Shown: positions 49,251 to 60,460 of the stretch, piece by piece
Layout: every line of letters begins with the position of its first letter
How positions within the stretch are numbered: position 1 is the stretch's first letter
From: Ignelater luminosus
Taxonomy: Eukaryota; Arthropoda; Insecta; Coleoptera; Elateridae
Length of the DNA: 64,000 nucleotides
Direction: 5' to 3'
NCBI GenBank assembly: GCA_011009095.1
Contig: VTPC01000456.1
Location: 90,864-154,863, forward strand
Notes under the pieces: generated by a model
The model's database searches: none
Told to the model about the DNA's origin: nothing
What the model saw: the letters and a program-made list of their open reading frames with translations, nothing else
Translations under genes and position numbers: made by a program

Positions 49251-51300
49251 AGGAAAAAAAGCAGTATCACATTTTATTCTCACTTTTTTAAACTCTACTT
49301 AGTAAGTAAATTAAACAACTAGTAGAGAGCGTACTAAATATAAAATAAATTCTTTGAACTCTAAGGGTACTATTTTTAAGAATAAAACTTGTTAATGTAG
49401 TAACAACTACCAAGCTAGTTAACTGAGAAATTCCAGTAAGCGAAGCAGACTAGGTATACACATCACACGGAAAATGGGAAATGAAAAACTAAATGAGCTG
49501 CAACGTGAATGTCTTTTAAATTATATGGAACCAAGTTATGCAACTCAACTCGAAAACACTACTACTATACAAAGTATTGTGGTGCGACTGCAAACTTTAC
49601 GATTCGCAAACTCGTTAACAAGTTGTTGTGTGTTAAGTTGAGAATTAAGCTATCTGCATTTAACCCTTCTGTAGTTCTCCGTTTAGTAGTAATAAAACTT
49701 ATATGCCCTTGCTTCAAACTGTTTAAAATTATTCGAAAATACTTGGGAAACAAATTAAAACTTTAATTTACCCATTTTAGAGCCGAGGAATTGTAACACG
49801 TAAATAAAGAAAAAGGCTGTATTTTGTTACTTCCTTAAAAATTCGATTTATTACAGGATAATATGGTATAAGTACAATGAACTGCATTTGAAAGTTAAAA
49901 CAGCAACATAATTATTATGGAAAATTCTTATAATTACTTAATTTCACTTTTACTTTACACATTTAAGTGTACTATAGTAAGATAACATTACTGAGATAAA
50001 ACCTATGGCACGTAGGAATTAACATTCTGAACTATTTTTGGTTTAAAATTGGACATGACATGCGTTAACTTTACAAGGGAAATTTACGTTTTCCCAGCAT
50101 GAAACAAACTAGCGCGAAAACTATCATTTCTTGCTTTGCAAGTTTGTAACAAGCAAGACAAACTTTTAAATATTTGATTTAGGATTCACTTAACTGCAGT
50201 TTTTGTTTTAATGGAAAACATCCATTTTGAGGATAACGCAGATTATCAACACTTAATTATTAAATGTTTAGGTGACTAAATTATTAAATCAGCGTTCTCT
50301 GTCTTAGTCCTCTCGTTTAGTCTTTTTAGATTCATTAAAATTTCAAGATATGTATCTGACTATATTTCCTTTTGGAATTTCCATCTTATTAAAGACGATT
50401 GTTATAAAAATACAACACTAGAATGTAAATAAATGGAAAATAAATTTATTCAATGTATGTTTATAGTTTGTTTCTGAATTATTTACAAAGAAAATGACAA
50501 AAATGTTTAAGTATGTCGTCCTGGAAGAAGTTTTGGCGCCTGGATTTGCCAAATCTCCTACACGAGGATTTTGTAATAGAGCAAGTGGAATGTACCTAAG
50601 ATTTCATAACTGGCCTTGAGATTAAACTGCTTCAAGCAAATTTACGAAATTTCCACATGAAGTACAATACTACAACAACCAAGGAGAGTCGTACTTACTA
50701 TGCAATTACAAGGCCTTTGATTACATAATTGAATTGAAACTTTTAGGCAAAAAATACGTTTGCGTACTAAATTATTGGGTACCTATCTGGGGCAAAATTA
50801 ATATTCAAATGCTGCATTTTCAGCAACTTGAAGTATCTTTTATGGACAAAGGCAATTTTAAAACCTTTTGTGTTTGGGAAAAAATTACGGTATTCAAACA
50901 GCGCTCTAAGTACAGAATCTCGCAAAATCAGTTGCAACTGTCAGTTAAGGAAAGCTTTCGTCTTGTATCTTCTGCTGTAATCTCTACAATTCTTTTTCAT
51001 TTAGTTATTATCAAAACCTCAGCTTTTCCTGGAAAGAATTTTTTGATTTTATCCAAAAACAAGACCCAAAACGCACTTTTAGTATTCTGTAATAGACAAA
51101 CAAGTTTAAAAGTAGCTGTTTGGATTTTTCCTGAAGATGAACTTGGTGTCCTGTTTCTATTTGGCTGCGCCCTCCACCGAGCTTTGTCCTCAATTAACCT
51201 TCGTAAAAAAAACCAAGCAAGTAATCATACAAGTCATGGTGCTTCTTCATCCCATGTGGAAATGAATTGATTGGGTAGCCAGGCAGAAGTCGTCCGTCGT
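49251..51300. other. Intron stretch with one 178-codon orphan frame
   Basis: Mostly AT-rich and unassigned. The frame at 50734-51270 is listed separately. Confidence 0.4.
50734..51270 (+). CDS. Hypothetical 178-codon open frame of unknown origin
   Basis: One of the two longest open plus-strand frames in the window, with a start at 50734. The product begins MKLLGKKYVCVLNYWVPIWG. It has a hydrophobic segment around residues 78-92 (SAVISTILFHLVIIK) and a Ser/His-rich end (NHTSHGASSSH). It lies inside a presumptive intron of the Sidestep gene, in the same direction. No conserved motif, promoter or splice signal supports it, and codon choice looks like the surrounding AT-rich DNA. An open frame of this length can arise by chance, or it may be part of an unnamed repeat. 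I consider a real gene unlikely. Confidence 0.15.
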   Translation: MKLLGKKYVCVLNYWVPIWGKINIQMLHFQQLEVSFMDKGNFKTFCVWEKITVFKQRSKYRISQNQLQLSVKESFRLVSSAVISTILFHLVIIKTSAFPGKNFLILSKNKTQNALLVFCNRQTSLKVAVWIFPEDELGVLFLFGCALHRALSSINLRKKNQASNHTSHGASSSHVEMN

Positions 51301-52129
51301 TCCCGTTCACTTGCACTGGACCAGCCGATGGAAATTGGAAAGGTAGATTTGTGTTTGTTGTAGTTGCAGCAGCAGAAGGGGGGCCATTGGCAAGATGGAT
51401 GGAATGGCGTCGGGTTGGAGCAAGTTGATGTTCAAGTGCCTGAAGTATAGTGGGCGGTGCTTGATGAGCGTGGCTTGGATGAATTGTTGTATGATGTTAA
51501 AAAAAAGGCTGCGGCTGATGATTGTCGAGTCGGAGATGTTTAGAAGATAGTGGAAGTCTTCACAGTTGGATGTGAGTGGCCGGCGGTTCAGCAAAGTAGT
51601 GGTCGGGGTCATTGATCTGGATGCTGGTTGTTGGGTGCCCATTCCTGCCAGCAGATGTTATACCGAATTTGTGATGCAGAAAGTCAGTATTAGAGCCCGC
51701 AACAGGGGCAGTTAAAATGGTTAGATATTCATTGACTGCCGTGGGCGATGTCTTTTGATGATGATGAAGAAACAAACAACACGCACAGTAGGAGAGCTTT
51801 AACTTGCTCAAAACTGTAGAAGGATGCGACGTACAAATGGTTTTCAACGGTCACACCCCCTACCTCCTCATTTGTAGGGTGTGAGTTCGCTAGCGGCCGC
51901 TAGGAGCAACCGATGACAGTGGCAAAAAGGGGACTTTGGGGCCGTCAAAGCTACTAATGCTTCGGCCCACGATGCGTTCGGAATGCGGAAACCCGGGAGA
52001 GCAGGGAAGGCACACCTGGATGGAAGAGCTGAAACGGGCTAGTAGGAGAGGGTCGACGTCTACATCTAACGGACACTAGGCGGAACTGAGAAGACCCATA
52101 CAAATAAAACAATTATTAAATACGAACAC
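51301..52129. other. GC-richer unassigned repeat-like stretch
   Basis: Minus-strand frames (51847-51560, 51642-51307) are open but show no family. A hairpin with arms CACACCCCCTAC and GTAGGGTGTG (51852-51882) is followed by a perfect 14-bp palindrome CTAGCGGCCGCTAG at 51890-51903. The composition differs from the flanks, so this may be the end of an element that I cannot name. Confidence 0.3.
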
Positions 52130-55100
52130 GGGTCCTGCTTCCACGACTTCTCCCTTCCTTTAGAATACATGATTGGAGCTACGCTTCCCATTCACCTTTT
52201 TGAAAGGAGTTAACACAAACACAACTCGGATTATGTTCTCTAAGATCCAACTCACACCATAATCAATTAATCATCCTTGAAACTAAGCGTAGGACTCACA
52301 TTGTCTTTTTTTAACATGCCGTATGATACTCGTGCAACAATTTTAGATTTCTTACTGGTCTTTCTGAAACTGTATTCGTTTCTGCAAACTTTCCCCTGAA
52401 GGTTTGTTTGCTAATACGATCCGCATTGCTTATTTCAAACGTCTTAATTTTCACAACGGTTAGAGCATGCCAGTTTTCGAGATTCTATTATGTGTGGGAG
52501 CCTGCAAATAGCACAAAAAAGTCAGTTTTGCTCGACAATGAGTAAAACTGCAACTCTAAGGAGTCTTCTGAGATGGCCTAAAATTTAGTTTCACTCCTCA
52601 TTAACTGTTAACCCAAATACGAGTCTTGTTAAGTCTTTCAACAGGTCATCCGGGCTCTGTCTTTCACTAACCTTTCTAGGAGAGTTAACTACAAGCACGG
52701 ATCAGGGCAGTGCAGTCCAACGGACCAACTACGGTAGCTCAAAGTCGAGCTTTGCTCTTCCTTAACCATGTTACGAGAGCTAAACACGATCACGGGTACG
52801 GCTGTGCCTTCCAACCCAGGATTGAGCTTTACTCTCTATTAACACGTTTGGTGCCGGTAATGCCTACGGTGCGTTTGCAGTTTGTTCCGATCGTTAAGCA
52901 CTACCAACTACGCGCATGTTGCGTTCACTGCAATTTTGAGGACCCGGTATTCTTGAAAGTAGCAATTCTGTGTGTTGTTTAATACGTGGGTTTGAGATAA
53001 ACAAAACATTAAAAGGAAGCTAAAAGATAAAAGTTTCTTACCAAAGTTTCAAGGAATTTTTAAATATTTTATTGGCACTGAACGAGTCAACTGCGTTAAC
53101 CCAAGGTCAGCCTTTGCCCTTCATTACGAGAGCTAAAGGCGATCACGATATTGACGGCGCCTTCCAACGGGTACCTTATGGTGGAACAACGTTAGGCTTT
53201 GAATTTTATTAACCTTCTCAAGACGAACAATGGATCCGACTGCACGTTTCAATGCTTGGACTTTGCTTTCTATTAACTTTTTTAAGATAGTTAAACACAA
53301 ATGTCTGTACTGACTCAAGGTTGGCGTTGCCCTTCGTTGGCCAGTTTAATAAAGTTTAACATAATACAGGGTCTGAGTTCACCTGCAAGCAAGTTACCTT
53401 CGATAATTCAGGTTTGGATTTCGCTTTCCATTAACCTTTTTGAAAGAGCAAACTGCAAACAAAGGCTTGTGCCTTTCAAAGAGTCAACCAAGGTCTGGTT
53501 TTGCCCTCTTTTAGTTAAACACGAACACAAGTCCGGCATTGCCGTTTGTTAAACATCTCTAGAATGTTTAATGTAGTCATGAATCGAAGTGGCTAAAGTG
53601 ACTCAAGGTCATGACCTTCAAAGAGCTAATTGCAAACACGCCCTATTTGTAATCATGTTACGAGAACTAAACAAAAATACGGGTTTGATCGGGCTAATTA
53701 ACGAGTTACTTGCGGCGATGTAAGGTTTTCGTTAACGCTCTTCAGAGAATTAAATACATAGGCCGAGCTGCTCCATCCAACGGACCACTAGCAGTGGTGG
53801 CTTTGCCCTTTAGTAAGCTTGCTGACAACCATTCTTAAAAGCGAGCGTAGAACTCACTAACATGCTATTGATGCTTGCGGAATAATAATAAATCTCATCT
53901 TGGTGTATGAATTCTTCCCTGACTGTTCTTTTACCAATACAGACCTATCTTGCTTCCTTCAAGCGTCTTGCTCATTTTACAACTGTGACTGCTTGCCAAC
54001 TTCCAAAACTTTACAGTGTAGGTGTGGCGCGTCCGCCTATATCTACTATTAAACAAAATTATCTGCGCTTGAACACGGATTGAGCTGTCTCCTCAAACTA
54101 GCAAGGGTTTGGTTTCGCCCTATATTAACATAGATCCGTCTACGCTTTTCAGCAACTCAACTACGGTCACTCAAGATTAGGCTTTGCCTTTTATTAACGT
54201 TCTTAACAGAGCTAACTACAAATAAAAGCCGAGCTTTGCACTTTAGTAACTTTCTTTATAGAGCTATAAGCAAACAACAGGTTCGCCTGCCTGCGATTTT
54301 TAAAATTAAATACAAGCAGGGGCTGAGTTGGACTCTCTTACTGACTACTTGTTGTAACGCCAAGTCGGACTTCACTTTATCCTTCTAAGAGACTTAAATA
54401 TGAACACAAATCTAGTTGTGTCATCCAACGGCTTTGGTTTTCATTAACCTTCTTCGGGGTATTAAATACAAACATGAATTGAGCTTATCTCTCTATTGAC
54501 CTTATTCAGAAAGCTGAATATAAATGCTATGCAAACGGCCACCTACGGTGGCTCAAGCTATCTTTGCCGTTCTTTAACCATGTTAAGAGAACTGATTGTG
54601 AACTTGGGTTTAACTGCGTCATCTAACGAGTCACCTGAGACATCTAACAAATCACCTGCGACATCTAACGAGTCACCTTTACCATCTGACGAGTTTTCTG
54701 CGAGATCTAACGAGTCACCTGCGACGAACAGAGGTCGTGCTTTGCCTTTTTTCTTCTACTGACCTTCTCCAGGAAGCTAAATATGGACATAAGAAGACTA
54801 TCCAAAGTACCATTTGCGGTGGTCCAAGGTCGGGTTTTACGCAAAAAGACTTAAATACGAAGACAAATCTGGTTGTAAGATCCAAGGGCTGCCTTCAATT
54901 AAACCTTTTCAAAGTGTTAAATACAAACATGAATTGGGCTTAGCTCTCCAATGACCTTCCCCAGAGAACTAGATATAAACATAAGGAGACTGTACTATGA
55001 GCAAAAGGCCACCTGCGGTGGCTCAAGCTGCGACTTTGTCTTTCTGCAACCATGTTAAGACAACTAATCGTGGACTTAGTTTCGAGTGCGGCATCTGACG

Positions 55101-55420
55101 GGTCACTTGCAACGAACAGAGATCGGACTCCTCCCTCCATCAGTCTTTCTGAAACAGCTACACTCAACGAACCACCTGCGATTGCCTAAGATCGGTTTTT
55201 GCCTTCATTATTTGTTTTGAAGATCATTCTTAAAATTGGAGGTAGAACTCACCTTATCGTCTTCAAACAAACTCTTTGTGGAAGGATCTCTTATTGATCT
55301 TTGTGAACATGGACTTGCTTCTACAAACTTTCTCTTGCCTATATATTAATACAGACCTGTCTTGCTTGCTCAAACGTTTTGATCCTTTTTGAAAGGGTTG
55401 CTACAACAGATGTTGAATTA
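52130..55420 (+). repeat. Degenerate complex tandem repeat (about 75-100 bp subunits, higher-order period about 1.4-1.55 kb)
   Basis: The stretch is built from diverged copies of a subunit whose landmarks recur in order: a TTAACC(T/A) box, a GAGCTAAATACGAACACGGG-like box, a CATCCAACG(A/G) box, an ACCTGCGGTGGCTCAAGGTC-like box, then GCTTTGCC. Adjacent TTAACC boxes lie about 75-95 bp apart (for example 52671, 52763, 52837). A separate module of about 200 bp (CATTCTTAAA, GTAGAACTCAC, ACAGACCT.TCTTGCTT) occurs at about 52275, 53830 and 55220, giving the higher-order period. A block of about 460 bp (about 54480-54940) is repeated at 54940-55170. All reading frames in it (for example 52710-52982, 54496-54762) are by-products of the repeat. 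Confidence 0.75.
54620..54727 (+). repeat. 21-bp minisatellite, about five copies
   Basis: Five copies of a 21-bp unit close to ACATCTAACGAGTCACCTGC lie head to tail. In the plus frame they read as a 7-residue repeat (SNESPAT with variants). It seems to have grown from the CATCCAACGAG...CACCTGCG part of the surrounding subunit. Confidence 0.8.
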
Positions 55421-57132
55421 CAATAAAAGTCGATATTTTTGATAATAAGATCTACAAAAGCTCTTTGTCAAAAATGTATTTAAGATGTTGAATTGATGAT
55501 TACAGCTTGTTTTCTGAAGTCTTAACGCAAAGACTGTGGGCACGTTCAGCCCGCACTAACGCTGGAACAGAAATCGCTACCTTTGAGTTGCAAGGACAAG
55601 ATTAGTATACAATCAGGCTGGCAAAAACAGGGACATTTATATTTTTGCTGGAAAATATGACGACCGCTGTTGTGGCAGCTGACATTCAGCGAATTGTTCA
55701 ACAACTCTACTGGCCCAGCGCTGCGTCACTAGTGACTCAGTTGAACCCACCCAATTTTTAGTTTTAGTTGGAAATAAGAAATTTTATTATGCTGCATTAT
55801 TTTTGTTTTCTCTTCTGTGTTTGTTCTTCTTTTAATTCGGTAGTTTCTTTTCATCAGATATTTTTTAGTTACATTCGACGAAAGAGTTAAAAAAATTAGT
55901 GAATGTGGTACACGTTGAATTTCTAGAAAGTCAATCAAACTTCGGACAGCGTTCTGTTCTTTTCTGAAGGTTCTGTTACATTTTGAATGATAAGATAGAT
56001 AGAGATAGCTTTCATTTGATGTATGGCTCACCTACAGCGTTTTCATGCTATTATTAGAGACGACCAAGCAGGGTATAATGCAGCGGTGAAATAAATCAAG
56101 CAAAGGTAAAGTGACTTATGGAGCACATACTCAGAATACACAACGATGTCTTCCCTGAGAAATATTATGTATTGATTTTTGAATAGACTAGTATGAGTTG
56201 ATTAGAAAAAGAATTACAAACAGCTCTAACTGAAATACTGTCTAATTTTACATTCAATTCATCAAAAATTACATTACTGAAAGCTCAAATTCTAAAAACC
56301 CTTTCAACGTGTAAATTAAATCGCAAATTAATCTTAAACTGAAAATATTGAAAAGTAAATAAATTACAAACCTGAAATCTTAAATTTACCGACTGAATAG
56401 AATTTCCCGGATGTGAATCTCTAAACATAAGCATATTTATGTATAAAGATTGAATAGATCGCTCTTGATAACAGATTAACTAAGAATATCACCTTATTGG
56501 ATAACACAATAAGGGTAACACGTGGATAAACTTTGGTTTAAATCTGGGTAGTGATAGCACCCTTTATGTTACACTTCGCTTGGACAAAGCCGTAATTGGT
56601 TAATTTGCATTTGATTAAAACCGAATCACCAGAAATTGATTTTTGTCTTTAATTGTAACCCTTCAGTAAATCTGTATCTTTAACACTGAATACTTATTTG
56701 TGCAAATGGGTACGCATGGAAAACAAATTCAGAAGTGTTTTATTGATTATAATTACATTTGTATGTACAATTTTGTAAATATCGCATTACTTAACAAAGA
56801 ATTGATTATAAAAGAAAATATTACGTAAAAGATAAAATCGAAAAGAAAAACAAATTATTTTTAAAAGATGATACATAGCAAACCATGTCGTCCGTGCATC
56901 TATTTTAAGAACCCAATTCTGTCGACATTGCAATCATTCCATTACTTTTTCATCCGTGAGGGTCTCGTGCCGATCAAGCTTCCCTTTTCCTCTTCCTTTT
57001 GCTAAGTTTTCCCGTTCCAAAATTTCCGCCGCAAAGAGGCTACAACGTAACTAACCCATTTCTCGACGGTGACAAGGAATTCCCAACGATCTTACATTTT
57101 TCTCATTATTAATGCATCCTATCTGTTTGCAG
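55421..57132. other. Sidestep intron, right part
   Basis: No gene recognised. A minus-strand frame at 55729-56031 has no family likeness. The intron ends with a pyrimidine-rich tract and CAG at 57130-57132. Confidence 0.5.
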
Positions 57133-57243
57133 TTCCACCGCAGAAGCCCACCATTATTGATGAGAAGGGAAAGGAGGTTGTTTCGGTTGCCGGGCCTTAT
57201 GATGAAGGAGGAGACATGAAACTTACTTGCATTGTTAGCGGAG
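57133..57243 (+). CDS. Sidestep-family protein, internal exon (start of second Ig domain)
   Basis: This 111-bp exon has a TTTGCAG acceptor and a GTAAGC donor. It starts with two bases that complete the Val codon opened by the 42.6 kb exon, then 36 full codons, and ends with one base of the next codon (phase 1 to phase 1). The product reads VPPQKPTIIDEKGKEVV, SVAGPYDEGGDMKL, TCIVSGG. This is the VPP linker, the GPY.EG segment, and the first Cys strand (L.C.V.GG) of the second Ig domain in Sidestep proteins. The next exon should start with PRP.V.W-like residues, and I do not find it before 64000. It is uninterrupted by stops. The open plus-strand frame around it (57069-57287) includes intron on both sides, and its Met is not a real start. 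Confidence 0.92.
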
Positions 57244-58555
57244 GTAAGCTCGAATTTTCACTAAACCAGATTCATTGTAGGTGGTAGTATTCTGGTGAAA
57301 AACATTCTGAGGTTTTGTTTACAAGTTAATTAAGCGTTTTTCGGATTCGTCGAACCGAGAACGAGCTCGGTTTCTTACAAAGGCTTTAATAAAGCGACGG
57401 CGTAAACAAGGGTTTTCCCAAAATAACAAATAATACAATTAGAAATGATTTTGTGGCATATTTCGTCCGTTGCGTCACGAATAACTACAAATCATTACTA
57501 ATTTTCTATAGCGGTAATACTAATTCAATTGTGGCGAGATTCGGAGGAGGTTTCGATTCCTTTTAAGATTCGTGATAGACGTTAGATGGTTTCAGTGGAC
57601 TGTTGGTTAATTACCAAAGTTATTCAAGTGCAGCAGCAATATTGAGTTATGAAGTAACTTCAACTACACGGAGTGACGTAGCAATTATTAACAAAACTTT
57701 ATATACACCGCGCGCTGCTTACAGCGTTTCATTAAATACAATTCACCATTTCTAGCTCATGTGCTATTAACACGGAAACGTAATTAAGCACTTCAGCTAC
57801 TATTACAAATTGTTGACGAATTTGTTGTCCTTAATACGTTAAGTAAACAGTGGATATGAATCGCCCTTCACACCTAAAGCCGTGAATTTCCAAGCGAGAG
57901 GAAACGATTAAGATTCAGAGTTGATTGGCGAACCGAAGCTTAATGTCTCTTGCGTCAAATGCGAAAAATCGGAAATTATTTATAACTTCCTAAACAGCGT
58001 TTAAATCAATGGTATAACTCCGGGGATATTCAGCTACAGCCCTTATCTTCCCACGTAAAAAAAAGCATATTGAAATTATCGGTTTTCCATATTTAAAAGT
58101 CTGTGACATCGTAAAACCGTCTATAACGATTTAATTCCCTTTTGTTTTGAAAATTTGTTGAGCAAAATTACTTATTTATTTTTCCTGTTGCGAGGAATTT
58201 TATTTATTGTTTTTGAAATTGCGTAGAAATCAATTATCGTAAATAATATGAAATGTAGATTACATTTAATTAATTTAAATCCCTTTGTCAATAAAAAATA
58301 AATGAATCAGAAATTTAATAGTTTTTTTTAACTGTGTGAAAATCATGTAGTAATGTTTCCATTTTTATTTTGAAAAGGCACTATTAAACGATTGTTAATG
58401 TTTGAAAGGTTTCACCACCAAATAAAAATTCATAAAACATGCTAGAAATAGATCAAAGAAATTCTTGTGTTAAGTACTAAGTCCAAAGTGGAGCATATTA
58501 TGATGACAAAAACTACCGATGCTTAATAGGGGTTGAATAATTTCTCAAACATACA
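57244..58555. other. Intron sequence before the satellite
   Basis: AT-rich DNA without a recognised gene or repeat. Confidence 0.5.
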
Positions 58556-58794
58556 ATTTAATAAAAAGGCCTTAAGTGCAATGTGATGAAGATTTCAACC
58601 TCAAAAGCTTATTGAGAAAAGCCTCCAGTGTAAACAGTTTAGTTAGATCACAGATTTTGCTCAAGATGCAAATTTTTAAAGTGATACAGTTTGGAAGAAT
58701 TTTGACAATAATCTGAAAGTGCAAAGGACTATTTTAAAAAAGGTACAAAAAAATCACAATCTAACTAAGGGTAGCAAGACAATTGCACAATGCC

Positions 58795-58980
58795 TTTGGT
58801 CAGTATCTCGATAGAGTCGAACTGGCCCGAGGAACAACCATTTTACAGACGCCGGGTTGAAACCAATTTGAGACCATCCCAACGTTTTCTAGGTCGAAAG
58901 ATGAGTAATTCAATGTTATGTCATCAGATATGTACGAGCAAACCTATTTACAGACTTAGCAGCCCAATTTGGTTAGTCCA
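58795..58980. other. Non-satellite insertion in the diverged array edge
   Basis: Satellite landmarks break off near 58793 and resume near 58980. The intervening DNA is less AT-rich and has no recognised family. Confidence 0.35.
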
Positions 58981-59597
58981 ATCTCAAAGGATTATTGAGA
59001 AAAGCCTGCGGAAAACGTGAATTCAATAGGCGATAGGAACACCGTTCAGTTAGATAGTGATTTTTGCTTAAGATTCAAGGTTTGAAAGTTTTAGAGTTCC
59101 AAAGGAGTTTGACAAAAACCTGCAGATGTAATAAGATGTTAATTTCAATCTCCAAGAACTATTGATAAAAACACACAGAAAATCTTGTTCGAATCCACAA
59201 TGGCAAGACAGATTAGTTAGATTGCAATTTTTGCTTAAATTGCAAGTTTTGAAAGTTTGAAGCTTTGATAGCAGATGAAAGCCCGTATGCTAATAATTAA
59301 AAAAATTATTAAATATTTAAATAAAACATCTGCAAGTACAACGTGATGCGGAATTTAAATCTCAAAGGGTTATTCCAAGCAGCAAATAGAAGAACCAGTC
59401 AAATCGATGATAGTAAAACAATTTAGTTACATGACAATTTTTACTTCAAATTTGGTTCTTGAGAATTATAGAGCTACAAAAAATTTTGACAAAATAAATT
59501 ACAGGTGCAATGTGAAGCGGATTTTAATCCAAACAAAGTACAGAAAACCTAATCAAATTGGTGATAGCAAAACAGTTTAGTTACATGATAATATTTA

Positions 59598-59755
59598 GAG
59601 ATCTCGAAAACACCCATGACCACGACTCAAAAGACTAAAATTCGTTCCTTTACCCCTTCCGCGCTAAGTAATATGCACTCGTCAACTTTCATTCGTTCGC
59701 CAGTTTTAACTCCACCTTCGCGCAGCAGCATGGTCATGAGTGTTTGCAAGATCTC
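59598..59755. mobile_element. MITE, 158 bp, inserted in the satellite
   Basis: The ends are inverted repeats of about 27 bp (left GAGATCTCGAAAACACCCAT, right partner GAGATCTTGCAAACACTCAT on the other strand, about four mismatches over 27). TA flanks both sides (59596-59597 and 59756-59757). Satellite text stops at the left TA and resumes in register after the right TA. The size, TA duplication and lack of coding suggest a Tc1/mariner-type non-autonomous element. The frame 59616-59933 crosses it and is not a gene. Confidence 0.8.
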
Positions 59756-59824
59756 TACTCCAAACGCAGTTTTAGAGAATTTCAGAGCTGAAATGAAATT
59801 TGACAAAAAGCTCCAAGTGCATAA

Positions 59825-60460
59825 TCCTCAATGTTGCAGAAGGATTTTGATCCTTTTGCACTTCAAGCTTAACTTAGAGGGGAACGAGACTTCAGTCTGT
59901 TTTATCAATAAAAGATCTTGGAGTTTGGTTTGAATCAAAACCATTTTTTCAGAAACACATCAAAGAAGTTTACTCTTCTGCTCGACTTTGTTATCAGAAC
60001 GGCATCGCCTTCTAAAGATTCTACTGTCTTACCTACCTTAAATTATGCCTTTGTGAGAAGTAGCTTGGAATACGCGTACGTTATTTGGTACTTTTTTTTA
60101 TCTATTAGAACAGTTACCTATCGAACGGATACAATGAAAGTTCTTAAAATATTTTTCGTTCAAGGAGACCGATAGTTTTCTCTTATTAGAGAAACGCAAT
60201 TTCGAATTGCTCCTAAAAAGGAAAAAAATGCAGAGCTGGATTTTTGGCAAACTTAATCAAGAACAAGATAGATTCCCTAAAGCTATTAAATTAGATTCCT
60301 CTCTTTGTATCTACAACCAACGTAAGAGCTGATAACAAATGCCAACCATAATATTGATGACACCTTTGTTGTACAATAAACCTTCATCTTCAGTACAGAT
60401 TTAGCCTTGTCACTGATTTATTACTAATCACTATACTTTAACTGTCACCATACATATTTA
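59825..60460 (+). mobile_element. LINE (Jockey-like) RT C-terminal fragment inside the satellite
   Basis: Satellite text is broken at about 59822 (after CCAAGTGCA) and resumes near 60461 (GTGAAGCAGATTTC). Between them one frame reads SIKDLGVWFESKPFFQKHIK (59905-59965), and another YAFVRSSLEYAYVIWY (60045-60092), then a piece like NANHNIDDTFVVQ (60335-60375). This is the C-terminal order of a Jockey-like RT: +DLGV..D....F..HI, LY...VRS.LEY...+W, and a last ...ID...LL segment. It is truncated at both ends and frameshifted. Confidence 0.6.

Noticed and set aside
27711..51860. Shared CAAATGGTTTTCA at 27716 and 51834
   Set aside because: The match is only about 13 bases and the flanks do not align.
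52710..54943. Open frames in the 52-55 kb region, including one with SNESPAT repeats
   Set aside because: By-products of the complex tandem repeat. No start context or splice signals, and the frame is not kept between units.
57069..57287. Open frame with a Met start around the second Sidestep exon
   Set aside because: The Met and the last residues are intronic. The acceptor and donor define 57133-57243.
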